NCBI GenBank assembly: GCA_016125135.1
Contig: WGMJ01000008.1
Location: 1-44,413, forward strand
Reading direction: 5' to 3'
DNA from: Alphaproteobacteria bacterium
Lineage (GTDB): Bacteria > Pseudomonadota > Alphaproteobacteria > Micavibrionales > Micavibrionaceae
Length of the DNA stretch: 44,413 bases
Position 1 is the first letter of the stretch; each line of letters opens with the position of its first letter. This document shows positions 15,892-23,588 of this stretch, piece by piece. The notes under the pieces were generated by a model. That model was given only the letters and a program-made list of their open reading frames with translations, did no database searches and had not been told where the DNA came from. Both the position numbers and the translations under genes were made by a program.

Positions 15892-16377
15892 TTATTTTGT
15901 ACCTGTAGAACCAAAGCCGCCCGATCCGCGTGACGTTTCGTCAAGTGTCTCGACCGTCTTCCACTCGAGTATTTCGTATTTGGCAATGACCATCTGGGCA
16001 ATGCGGCTACCGCGGACGATCAGAAACTCCTCGGGCCCGTGGTTGATAAGAATAACTTTAATCTCGCCGCGATAATCCGCATCAATGGTGCCGGGGCTGT
16101 TCAGAACAGTTACACCGTTTTTAGCTGCAAGGCCCGAGCGCGGGCGCACTTGCGCTTCGTATCCTGCGGGTAATGCAATGGCGAGGCCTGTGGGCACCAT
16201 TGCGCGTTCACCTTGTTTTACGATCACTGGTTCTTCAATGGCTGCGTATAAGTCAACACCTGCAGATTGTGCTGTTGCATAAGCAGGCAAAGGCAGATCT
16301 TTTGCGTGCGGCAAAACCTGTACAGGCAATGTAAAAGTGTTTGGCGCATTCTGCGTTTTCAAAGCGGCTTGTGACAT
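15892..16377 (-). CDS. dut: Deoxyuridine 5'-triphosphate nucleotidohydrolase (dUTPase)
   Basis: This enzyme hydrolyses dUTP to dUMP and pyrophosphate, keeping uracil out of DNA and feeding dTMP synthesis; it is a homotrimer. The five conserved motifs are visible in order: [17 protein letters not shown] within [38 protein letters not shown], and the glycine-rich C-terminal [11 protein letters not shown]. The start at ATG 16377, after AAGGAC, gives 161 residues; the upstream frame to 16431 lacks family similarity. It is first in a dut-kup unit. Confidence 0.95.
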   Translation of the reverse strand: MSQAALKTQNAPNTFTLPVQVLPHAKDLPLPAYATAQSAGVDLYAAIEEPVIVKQGERAMVPTGLAIALPAGYEAQVRPRSGLAAKNGVTVLNSPGTIDADYRGEIKVILINHGPEEFLIVRGSRIAQMVIAKYEILEWKTVETLDETSRGSGGFGSTGTK

Positions 16378-16435
16378 AACTTGAGTCCTTGCGTTGAACC
16401 CTTTGCATAGCACAACGGGGAAATTAAACAAACAA

Positions 16436-16461
16436 AAACGGCCTGCTTTAGGGCAGGCCGT
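16436..16461 (-). terminator. Terminator of the Ala-rich protein gene
   Basis: On the minus strand ACGGCCTGC and GCAGGCCGT form a 9-base stem followed by TTTTTG. It follows a second hairpin and ends the leftward transcript from 16830. Confidence 0.8.
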
Positions 16462-16466
16462 CTGTG

Positions 16467-16492
16467 AATAATCCGGTAATTTCCGGATTATT
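16467..16492. repeat. Perfect inverted repeat after the Ala-rich gene
   Basis: AATAATCCGG (16467-16476) and CCGGATTATT (16483-16492) form a 10-base stem with a 6-base loop. It starts five bases past the stop at 16498 and lies just before the terminator stem, giving two tandem hairpins. It may protect the 3' end of the message. Confidence 0.7.
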
Positions 16493-16497
16493 ATAAA

Positions 16498-16830
16498 TTA
16501 GTGAGCAGCTTCTTCTGCAGTGTCAGCAGCTTTTTCAGCTTCGCCAGCAGCATCAGCAGCAGCGTCAGCGGCTTCTTCTGCATGGTCAGCATGTTCTGCA
16601 GCAGCATCAGCAGCTTCTTCTGCATGTTCTGCAGCAGCTTCAGCTGTTTCGTTTACTTGCTGGGCTTGTGAAGGTGTGCCTTCAGCTTGTTGCTCGATAG
16701 AAGCTTCGCCAGCAGCTGGGTTCATGCTGTTAGCGTCAGTTGCTGTACCTTGTTGGCCGCTGAAAATGCCGTAAGCGGCAAGAGCGATAACAACAGCAGC
16801 TGCAAGAACTGTAAGGATTGTTTTGTTCAT
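16498..16830 (-). CDS. Small Ala/Glu-rich membrane-anchored or exported protein
   Basis: This 110-residue protein has an N-terminal hydrophobic segment (TILTVLAAAVVIALAAYGIF, residues 4-23) that could be a signal anchor. A Gln/Pro linker follows, then about 50 residues of Ala/Glu/Asp/His repeats (EEAADAAAEHADHAEE...). The repeat has strong helix and coiled-coil character and is mirrored in the DNA: a 17-base segment recurs with a 33-base period (16589 and 16622). I do not recognise the family; by appearance it could be a periplasmic or lipoprotein-like structural protein. It has its own leader with a palindrome and a double-hairpin terminator, suggesting strong, independent expression. Confidence 0.75.
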   Translation of the reverse strand: MNKTILTVLAAAVVIALAAYGIFSGQQGTATDANSMNPAAGEASIEQQAEGTPSQAQQVNETAEAAAEHAEEAADAAAEHADHAEEAADAAADAAGEAEKAADTAEEAAH

Positions 16831-16860
16831 AGTAGTTTCCTTTAATGAGGTTGGTTAAAT

Positions 16861-16879
16861 AGTCGGCCTAAGGCCGACT
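16861..16879. promoter_or_regulatory. Palindrome in the leader of the Ala-rich gene
   Basis: AGTCGGCCT-A-AGGCCGACT is a perfect 9-base inverted repeat with a single central base, 31 bases upstream of the start at 16830. It could be an operator or a leader hairpin. A promoter candidate lies further upstream (minus strand, TTGCAT near 16925), but its -10 is weak. Confidence 0.5.
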
Positions 16880-16962
16880 CGACCATTAGACTGAGGGTAA
16901 AATAGCTATATTGCGGAAAAATGCAATAGGCTTTTTCATAAACTGTACGAAATGGCCGTACG

Positions 16963-17715
16963 TCAGGCCTTAAGCCCTTGATGTAGCGCAACAATGCCAA
17001 ATGTAAAATCTGTATAGGCGGGCTTCGAAAAGCCGGCGCTCTGGAGCCGCATTTTCAGTTTTTCCTGATTGGGAAACTGGCGGATGCTTTCAACCAGATA
17101 CTGGTAGCTTTCTTTGTCTTGCGCTATCAACTGTCCCATTTTCGGAATAATGTGGAATGAATAGGCATCATAGATTTTTTCAAGCATAGGAACGACCGGC
17201 TGGCTGAATTCCAGACAATAAAAACGGCCACCGGGCTTTAAAACACGGTAGGCCTCGTGCAGCGCATTATCAATGCGGGTGACGTTCCGCAGGCCAAAAG
17301 CAATGGTGTAGTGGTCGAAACTGTTATCTTCAAAGGGCAGGTCTTCTGCATTCCCGACTGTCCAGTCAATTCCCTTTATAATGCCTTTATTTATAGCGCG
17401 GTCGCGGCCAACTTCTACCATCGAGGGGGTCAGGTCGCAAACCGTGACATGGGCTTTCCGGCAGCTTTCCTCGAACAGGCCAAAGGCAATATCGCCTGTG
17501 CCACCTGCTACATCCAAGCATTGCTGGCCCGCTTTCGGGCGCACGGTTTTTATAAAACGGCGCTTCCACAGCCTGTGCAACCCGCCCGACATAACATCGT
17601 TCATCAAATCGTATTTTGCGGCGACATTCGTAAATACCCCGTGGACAAGACGTGTTTTTTCGTCTTCCTCAACTGGCTGATTGCCAAACCACCGGCTTTC
17701 GGGATTTAATGTCAT
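16963..17715 (-). CDS. ubiE: Demethylmenaquinone/2-polyprenyl-6-methoxybenzoquinol methyltransferase UbiE
   Basis: This SAM-dependent C-methyltransferase acts in ubiquinone (and menaquinone) synthesis. The start at ATG 17715 gives 250 residues beginning MTLNPESRWFGNQPVEEDEK, the family start; the frame runs open to 17913 but that part overlaps murJ and is not family-like. YDLMNDVMSGGLHRLWK, the SAM motif LDVAGGTGDIAFGLF, FGLRNVTRIDNALHEAYRVLKPGG and LEFSQP are the UbiE signatures. It diverges from murJ with only 19 bases between start codons, so the promoters of each must lie inside the other's gene. Confidence 0.95.
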   Translation of the reverse strand: MTLNPESRWFGNQPVEEDEKTRLVHGVFTNVAAKYDLMNDVMSGGLHRLWKRRFIKTVRPKAGQQCLDVAGGTGDIAFGLFEESCRKAHVTVCDLTPSMVEVGRDRAINKGIIKGIDWTVGNAEDLPFEDNSFDHYTIAFGLRNVTRIDNALHEAYRVLKPGGRFYCLEFSQPVVPMLEKIYDAYSFHIIPKMGQLIAQDKESYQYLVESIRQFPNQEKLKMRLQSAGFSKPAYTDFTFGIVALHQGLKA

Positions 17716-17734
17716 TCCAAAGGGATAAATCACT

Positions 17735-19351
17735 ATGCTGATAAAAGCAATGGCAACAGTGGCCGGTTTTACAGGGCTTAGCCGCATCGCAGGCATGGTG
17801 CGCGATATTCTGACCGCCAGTATTTTAGGGGCAGGGCCGGTGGCTGATGCGTTTGTGGTTGCGCTTAAGCTCCCCAATTTCTTCCGCCGCATTACGGCTG
17901 AAGGCGCTTTCAATGTTTCCTTTGTACCACTCTATACAAAAGTGCGAGAGGAAGAGGGCGTAGAAGCCGCCCGCAAATTTGCGGGCAACGCCTATAGCAT
18001 CATGGCGATCAGCCTGCTTGTGCTGTGTGCCGTCTTTGTTGTTTTCATGCCGTGGGTAGTGCGGGTGACAACGCCGGGCTTTTATGAAGATCCCGAACGC
18101 TTCAACCTTGCGGTTGAAATGTCGCGTATTTCATTCCCGTATCTTTTATTTGTTTCGCTTGCCGCATTGCTCGGTGGTGTGCTGAACGCACATCGTCATT
18201 TCGCACCCTTTGCGGCCGCGCCATTATTTTTTAGTTTCAGTTTAATTGGCAGCTTGTTGATTCAAAAATACTTTTCGTTTTTCGAAACGGCTGGTCATGC
18301 AATGGCGTGGGGTATATTTATTTCTGGCATTCTTCAAATGCTGTTCCTGATGATTTTTACAAAACGCTACGACTTGAAAATCAAATTCGAGATGCCGGTT
18401 TTCGATGAAAAAGTGAAAAAGCTTTTCAGGCTTATGGGGCCGGGGGTTATCGGGGCCAGCGTGGTGCATATCAATCTTCTGCTCGATATGGTTATTACAT
18501 CATTCCTTGCGGCAGGCTCTATGTCTTACCTTTATTATGCCGACCGGCTGAACCAGTTGCCACTTGGTCTTGTCGGTATTGCGATAAGCACGGCGCTGCT
18601 GCCACTACTCTCTTATAGTCTTGTCAGCCAGAAGGTTGATGAAGCGCGGGGCCTTTTTAACCGCGCGCTTGAATATTCGTTAATGCTCTCTGTCCCTGCC
18701 GCTGCGGCGCTTATGATTATGCCAGGACCGATTATCGAACTGTTGTTCCAGCGTGGCGCTTTCACGGAAGGCGATACAACTATTACCGCACAAGCGCTGG
18801 CGGCTTATTCACTGGGTTTGCCCGGTTATATTGGCGCTAAAATTTTTGCAACAGCTTATTGGGCCAAGCATGACACCATGACACCCGTGCGGGTGGCAAT
18901 TATTGCGACCGTGCTGAATATCGTTATGGCGGCTAGTTTTGCACTGCTGCTTGGTCTTGGCGTGGTTGGTATTGCGCTGGCAACTGGTATTACAGGGTGG
19001 GTCCAGCTTTTCCTAATGAACAAAGGCCTGAAAACGATGGAGGCTGCGCATTTCGACGAGAAATTCCGCAGTAATATCTTCAAGATATCCATGTCGGTGT
19101 TGTTAATGGCGCTCGCGCTCTTCGGCTTGCAAATTGTACTGCAACATTTCATGGCTGACGGGTTTACACATCTGGCGGCGGGTGTTTTAGTGCTGGTGGG
19201 TGCTGGCGGCGTTGTGTATGTCGGGATGATCTTTTTAACCGGCGCCATCAAACTAAGTGAAATTCTGGAATTCTGGAATAAACGCAAATTCGCAAGAGCG
19301 GAGCTAAAGAAGAATGACGAAACGAATACTCTCGGGAATGCAGCCGACTAA
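17735..19351 (+). CDS. murJ: Lipid II flippase MurJ
   Basis: This 538-residue MOP-superfamily membrane protein moves lipid II across the inner membrane for peptidoglycan synthesis. The N-terminal GLSRIAGMVRDILTASILGAGPVADAFVVALKLPNFFRRITAEGAFNVSFVPLY is the MurJ signature, with the conserved Arg residues of the central cavity. About fourteen hydrophobic segments follow, and the C-terminal tail is charged. The ribosome site AAGGGA precedes ATG 17735. Its last 38 bases overlap trpS, implying translational coupling. Confidence 0.95.
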   Translation: MLIKAMATVAGFTGLSRIAGMVRDILTASILGAGPVADAFVVALKLPNFFRRITAEGAFNVSFVPLYTKVREEEGVEAARKFAGNAYSIMAISLLVLCAVFVVFMPWVVRVTTPGFYEDPERFNLAVEMSRISFPYLLFVSLAALLGGVLNAHRHFAPFAAAPLFFSFSLIGSLLIQKYFSFFETAGHAMAWGIFISGILQMLFLMIFTKRYDLKIKFEMPVFDEKVKKLFRLMGPGVIGASVVHINLLLDMVITSFLAAGSMSYLYYADRLNQLPLGLVGIAISTALLPLLSYSLVSQKVDEARGLFNRALEYSLMLSVPAAAALMIMPGPIIELLFQRGAFTEGDTTITAQALAAYSLGLPGYIGAKIFATAYWAKHDTMTPVRVAIIATVLNIVMAASFALLLGLGVVGIALATGITGWVQLFLMNKGLKTMEAAHFDEKFRSNIFKISMSVLLMALALFGLQIVLQHFMADGFTHLAAGVLVLVGAGGVVYVGMIFLTGAIKLSEILEFWNKRKFARAELKKNDETNTLGNAAD

Positions 19352-20330
19352 TAATCTCCATTTAGGAAATTATTTAGGTGCGCTGAAAAACTGGGTTGCC
19401 TTGCAAGAGCAAGATTTCGAAGCCTTTTATATGGTGGCAGATCTGCACGCCATCACGGCGCCTTATGATGAAACAAAACTTGCACAAGCCTCGCGCGAAG
19501 TCGCGGCGGCCTATATTGCGGCTGGCGTTGATATCAACAAGTCATGTGTTTTTGTGCAATCAGCTGTGCGGCTTCACTCTGATCTTAACTGGCTGTTTTC
19601 ATCCATTGCGCAGCTCGGCAAGCTTGACCGCATGACGCAATTCAAAGAGAAGAGCGGTAAGAATTCCGAGCGCGCACCGCTTGGCCTTTATGCATATCCC
19701 GTTCTTATGGCGGCCGATATTATGCTTTATCACGCAACGCATGTGCCTGTGGGTGATGACCAGCGCCAGCATTTAGAGCTAACACGCGATATTGCAAGCT
19801 CGTTCAACCATAAATACAAAACTGAGTTTTTCCCTGTGCCTGAAGCAGTAATTGTTGGCGCGGCGACACGCGTAATGTCGCTGCGCGACGGCACCAAGAA
19901 AATGAGCAAATCGGAAGAGTCCGATAATTCGCGTATCAACATGACGGATGATGCCGACACAATTGCGAGCAAAATTAAAAAAGCAAAAACCGACCCCGAG
20001 CCTTTGCCTGATACAGCAGAAGCGCTGAAGGCGCGGCCCGAGGCTGATAATCTTGTGAATATATATGCAGCGCTTTCGGAAGAAACAAAAGCAGCGGTGC
20101 TCGCCCGTTTTGCTGGCAAACAATTTTCCGCGTTCAAGCCCGCGCTGGCCGATCTGACAATTGCAAAACTTGCACCGATTAACACGCGTTACCGCGAGCT
20201 TCTCAATGATACGGCTGAACTGGATAATATTCTGCGCAAAGGGGCCGAGAAAGCGCGCGCAGTTGGTGTTCCTATTCTCGAAAAAACCTACGATATAATG
20301 GGTTTCTGGCGCGGGGCACGTGGCGGGTGA
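19314..20330 (+). CDS. trpS: Tryptophanyl-tRNA synthetase
   Basis: This class I synthetase of 338 residues charges tRNA-Trp. The ATP-binding HIGH-type motif is HLGN in GMQPTNNLHLGNYLGAL (near residue 17) and the second signature is KMSKS at about residue 198-202. VGDDQRQHLELTRDIA is characteristic of TrpS. The start ATG lies within the end of murJ (38-base overlap), giving a murJ-trpS pair that is common in alphaproteobacteria. The length is normal for the family. Confidence 0.96.
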   Translation: MTKRILSGMQPTNNLHLGNYLGALKNWVALQEQDFEAFYMVADLHAITAPYDETKLAQASREVAAAYIAAGVDINKSCVFVQSAVRLHSDLNWLFSSIAQLGKLDRMTQFKEKSGKNSERAPLGLYAYPVLMAADIMLYHATHVPVGDDQRQHLELTRDIASSFNHKYKTEFFPVPEAVIVGAATRVMSLRDGTKKMSKSEESDNSRINMTDDADTIASKIKKAKTDPEPLPDTAEALKARPEADNLVNIYAALSEETKAAVLARFAGKQFSAFKPALADLTIAKLAPINTRYRELLNDTAELDNILRKGAEKARAVGVPILEKTYDIMGFWRGARGG

Positions 20331-20360
20331 CTTTTGATGATGTTTGGAGTATAAGGAATT

Positions 20361-21005
20361 ATGCGCTTTTTACTTGTCTTGCTTGCCCTTTTACCACTTC
20401 CTGCTTTTGCGGACTATAACGTCTGGCAGGATGCCAGGACAGGCGTGTCACTCTCATACCCTGATACATGGAAGCAAATTAACAATAAATTGCCTTACGG
20501 TGTTATTACGCTTGCGGCCCGTACAAACGGCGAGCCTGTTGAATGTGCTTTGATGGCAGAAAAAGATGCACGCTGGGCAATGTATCCGGCCCATTTAAGA
20601 GACTCTGTACAAAAATTTGCCTACAACACATCTGTGTGGCCAAAATATTTCGGCGGTCGTCCGGCATTGAAAATTGTCCGCACCTATGAGCCCGCAGGCT
20701 TGGGTCGCGGTTGGGGCACAGCGGCAATAGCAGCTTATGCTGAACATGATGCCGCAGGTGTTCCGCATTATCGCTCGTCACTTGTGGTGATGGCACTTTA
20801 TAATAAAACAGCCTACACAGCTGATTGCTCGGCCCCTTTGGGCGAGTTCGAGCGCTGGGAGCCTGTCTTCCGCGCTTTCATGAAATCAATTGATCATAAG
20901 AAGGAAGTCCATGAGCTAACCATTGGCGAATATGTTGACTTCCTGAAGCCCGAAGGCAGTGTCGAGTTTCCTGACCTCGAGCGTATGACAACAAAACGCT
21001 ACTAA
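20361..21005 (+). CDS. Exported protein of unknown function
   Basis: This 214-residue protein has a clear signal peptide (MRFLLVLLALLPLPAFA, cleavage before DYN) and is probably periplasmic. The mature start, WQDARTGVSLSYPDTWK, resembles the opening of PsbP/DcrB-like domains (a strand with a YP-x-x-W turn), but the rest is not recognisable. Two cysteines (in VECAL and TADCSA) could form a disulfide. The ribosome site AAGGA lies eight bases before ATG. It lies between trpS and a TauE permease on the same strand, 22 bases before the latter. Confidence 0.75.
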   Translation: MRFLLVLLALLPLPAFADYNVWQDARTGVSLSYPDTWKQINNKLPYGVITLAARTNGEPVECALMAEKDARWAMYPAHLRDSVQKFAYNTSVWPKYFGGRPALKIVRTYEPAGLGRGWGTAAIAAYAEHDAAGVPHYRSSLVVMALYNKTAYTADCSAPLGEFERWEPVFRAFMKSIDHKKEVHELTIGEYVDFLKPEGSVEFPDLERMTTKRY

Positions 21006-21027
21006 TTTAACCACGTAACCGGAGCCT

Positions 21028-21954
21028 ATGCAGATCTACTTACCCATCGCCGAACTTGCGGTGCCTGCCGAATTAATTGCAGGCCTCGGGTTTGTTGTGG
21101 GGACGCTTTCGGGCATGTTTGGTGTTGGTGGCGGGTTTTTAGCCACGCCGTTTCTTATCTTTCTCGGTGTCCCGCCAACGGTTGCCATTGCTACGCAATC
21201 ATCCCAGCTTGTGGGCACATCGGTTTCTGGCGTTCTTTCAAACCGCGAGCGTGGCAATATCGATGCCGATCTAAGCCTTATGATGATTGGCGGTGGTGTG
21301 GCTGGTGCTCTTCTCGGGCTTTTGCTTTTTAGTGCGCTTGAATATCTTGGCCATTTCGATGTTGTTGCACGTCTTCTTTATATCATTCTTATGGTTGTTG
21401 TGGGGTTGGTGTTTCTTATCGAAGCGGGGTTTAAAGCTATTCGTAAATTTGGATGGTTCAAGGCGTTGCATCCGCATCATGACAAGCCGCCCAAACCGCC
21501 AAAGGGGAGCAACTGGCCCTACCAGCATTATTTTGCCAAAGCGAATTTGCATTTAAGTGTGCTGTTGCCGGTTATGCTCGGTATGTTGGGCGGTATCATG
21601 ACATCGCTTCTTGGTCTTGGCGGTGGTTTTATTCTGATCCCCATGATGGTGTACTGGCTTAAATTGCCACACCGCATGATTGCCCCCACATCGCTTTCTC
21701 TCATGTTGGCGACAGCGCTCGTTTCAACATTCCTGCATGCTGTTTTAACGCAGACCATTGATGCTGTGCTGGCAATTTTACTGATGCTCGGCAGTGTTAT
21801 TGGTGTGCAGGCAGGTACAAAACTTTCAACCCATGTATCACCCGCGCTGGGCAGGCTTATTCTTGGCCTTATTCTGCTGGTTGTGGCTTTTTACATGGTT
21901 GACCAGTTCACACGCGTTCCACAAGACAGGTTCAATATTACATGGGTCAAATGA
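21028..21954 (+). CDS. TauE/SafE-family anion permease
   Basis: This 308-residue polytopic inner-membrane protein belongs to the TauE/SafE (sulfite exporter) family. It carries the duplicated family motif: GTLSGMFGVGGGFLATPFLIFLGVP near the N-terminus and GGIMTSLLGLGGGFILIPMMVYWLK in the second half. A longer cytoplasmic loop with a His/Pro-rich stretch (HPHHDKPPKPPKG) separates the halves. Family members export sulfite, sulfoacetate or related anions. Overlap with the next gene (ATGA) matches the common pairing of this permease with a TIGR02186 protein in alphaproteobacteria. Confidence 0.88.
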   Translation: MQIYLPIAELAVPAELIAGLGFVVGTLSGMFGVGGGFLATPFLIFLGVPPTVAIATQSSQLVGTSVSGVLSNRERGNIDADLSLMMIGGGVAGALLGLLLFSALEYLGHFDVVARLLYIILMVVVGLVFLIEAGFKAIRKFGWFKALHPHHDKPPKPPKGSNWPYQHYFAKANLHLSVLLPVMLGMLGGIMTSLLGLGGGFILIPMMVYWLKLPHRMIAPTSLSLMLATALVSTFLHAVLTQTIDAVLAILLMLGSVIGVQAGTKLSTHVSPALGRLILGLILLVVAFYMVDQFTRVPQDRFNITWVK

Positions 21955-22700
21955 AAACATTCCTGTTCGTACTTTTCATGTTTTGTGCGCCCTTGGCGGC
22001 ACAGGCCGAGACGGGCTTTATCTTCTCGATCCTGAAAGACCGTGTGGAGATCAGTTCGGGCTTCCATGGCGGCAGCATTGTTGTGTTTGGCGTTAAACCA
22101 GCCGATGGCAATGTTGTGCTGGTTCTTAAAGGGCCGGAAACCCGCGTGCTCGTGCGTGAAAAAAATCAGGTGCTGGGCCTCTGGATGGATACATCCGGCG
22201 TAACCTTCCATAGCGTGCCAACGCTTTATGATTTTGCATCAAGCACAACCGAGTTTTCGACTGAAGAAAAAGACATTCTACGCGCCCAAGGTATCGGGCT
22301 TGATGCATTGGTGTTTGAAGCTTCGCAGAAAAAAACGCCGGAAGATTTGTTGAAATTCCAGGAAGCCTTTATTCGCAAAGCGCAGGCTGAAGAGCGTTAT
22401 GCCGCGCAACCAAAACGTCTTGAAACGATCAAGGATCAATTGTTCAAAATCAGGTTCACACTTCCTGCTACTTTGCCTGAAGGGTTATATTCGGTCGAAG
22501 GGTATCTGCTGCGCAATAATGTGATCGAGGCCAAAGACGTCCAGCATTTCGATGTCAAACCTATAGGTTTTGCAGCCGATATACGTCGCTTTGCGTCTGA
22601 CTCAAGCTTTCTCTATGCCTGCTTTGTAACAATTATCGCCTGCCTTGCGGGGCTTCTTGCCAGATTTCTCGCCGGCGCTAGATTAAAGATAGAGAAATAG
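21951..22700 (+). CDS. Alph_Pro_TM / TIGR02186-family membrane-anchored protein
   Basis: The start at ATG 21951 overlaps the permease stop by four bases (ATGA); an in-frame ATG at 21942 is less likely. The roughly 249-residue protein has a signal peptide (ending AAQA-ET), a periplasmic domain beginning GFIFSILKDRVEISSGFHGGSIVVFG and one C-terminal membrane helix (YACFVTIIACLAGLLARFLA). This matches the uncharacterised alphaproteobacterial TIGR02186 family found beside TauE-type permeases, suggesting a shared transport role. Confidence 0.82.
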   Translation: MKTFLFVLFMFCAPLAAQAETGFIFSILKDRVEISSGFHGGSIVVFGVKPADGNVVLVLKGPETRVLVREKNQVLGLWMDTSGVTFHSVPTLYDFASSTTEFSTEEKDILRAQGIGLDALVFEASQKKTPEDLLKFQEAFIRKAQAEERYAAQPKRLETIKDQLFKIRFTLPATLPEGLYSVEGYLLRNNVIEAKDVQHFDVKPIGFAADIRRFASDSSFLYACFVTIIACLAGLLARFLAGARLKIEK

Positions 22701-22703
22701 AAA

Positions 22704-23036
22704 ATGCAGTTTCTTGTAATCGGAATGGATGGTGACGATGAAGGTGCTTTGGCGCGCCGCATGGCTGTGCGTGAAGCGCATATCCAGCTCGGCGATGAGT
22801 TACTGGCATCTGGCAATATGTGGTATGGCGCAGCAATCCTGCGAGATGATGGAACAATGGGCGGCTCGGCGCTTTTCATGGACTTCAAGGACGAAGCAGA
22901 ATTGCAAGCATGGATAGATAAAGAGCCTTACGTAACAGGCGATGTATGGAAGTCTGTGACTGTCCATAAATGTAACACGCGGGATCCTTGGGAATTCAAC
23001 AGGTCTAAAGAGTTCTTTGAAGGGCGGAAGAAATAG
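22704..23036 (+). CDS. YciI-like protein
   Basis: This 110-residue protein has a dimeric alpha/beta ferredoxin-like fold by similarity to YciI: MQFLVIGMDGDDEGALARRMAVREAHI at the start, then LLASGNMWYGAAILRDDGTMGGSALFMDFKDEAELQAWIDKEPYVTGDVW, the typical strand-helix-strand ending with DPYV-x-x-x-V-W. Function in the family is mostly unknown; some members are dehydrochlorinase-like. It is three bases after the TIGR02186 gene and three before the nfu-type gene; the latter two share an almost identical GAAATAGAAAATG start context. Confidence 0.82.
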   Translation: MQFLVIGMDGDDEGALARRMAVREAHIQLGDELLASGNMWYGAAILRDDGTMGGSALFMDFKDEAELQAWIDKEPYVTGDVWKSVTVHKCNTRDPWEFNRSKEFFEGRKK

Positions 23037-23039
23037 AAA

Positions 23040-23588
23040 ATGTTTATACAAACTGAAAATACGCCCAACCCGGCAACGATTAAATTTTTGCCAGGTAAAA
23101 CCGTGATGGAAACCGGTACGGCTGATTTCCAGTCGGCAGAGAAGGCGGGCAACTCGCCCTTGGCGCAGCGCTTGTTCATGCTGCCGGGGGTCGCGAGTGT
23201 GTTTCTGGGGCGTGATTTTATATCCGTGAGTAAAAAGGAAGAAACCGAATGGGCAGCGCTGAAATCCCGTGTGCTTTCGGCAATTATGGATCATTATTTT
23301 AGTGGCGAGCCTGCCATTATTAAAACAACAGAGACTACAAACGCAGAGCCGCGCGATGAAGTAACGCAGCGTATTATTGACCTGATTGACGAACGTATTC
23401 GCCCTGCGGTTGCACAAGATGGTGGTGATATTGTGTTTGAAGCATTCGAAGATGGCATCGTTTATCTGGAAATGCGCGGCGCTTGCGCTGGCTGCCCTAG
23501 CTCGACTATGACGCTAAAAGCCGGTATCGAGAATATGCTCAAGCACTATGTGCCCGAAGTTAAGGAAGTAAGGCCGGTTGTCCTGTAG
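23040..23588 (+). CDS. NifU-like Fe-S scaffold/carrier protein (Nfu type)
   Basis: This 182-residue, two-domain protein has the Nfu N-terminal domain (MFIQTENTPNPATIKFLPG to about 90) and a NifU C-terminal domain with the cluster-binding CAGC (C149, C152, in RGACAGCPSSTMTLKAGIE). Nfu dimers carry a 4Fe-4S cluster to target enzymes. This architecture is the standard alphaproteobacterial/mitochondrial Nfu1 form. Its 3' end overlaps the convergent deacetylase-like gene by 29 bases. Confidence 0.93.
   Translation: MFIQTENTPNPATIKFLPGKTVMETGTADFQSAEKAGNSPLAQRLFMLPGVASVFLGRDFISVSKKEETEWAALKSRVLSAIMDHYFSGEPAIIKTTETTNAEPRDEVTQRIIDLIDERIRPAVAQDGGDIVFEAFEDGIVYLEMRGACAGCPSSTMTLKAGIENMLKHYVPEVKEVRPVVL

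Noticed and set aside
16550-16640. CRISPR-like periodic repeats
   Set aside because: The periodicity comes from Ala/Glu codon repeats within a gene; there are no spacers.
16520-16774. Ser/Ala-rich open frame on the plus strand
   Set aside because: It is the mirror of the Ala-rich repeat gene, with no ribosome site and low-complexity sequence.
17716-17913. Upstream extension of the ubiE frame
   Set aside because: It lies wholly inside murJ on the other strand and has no UbiE similarity.
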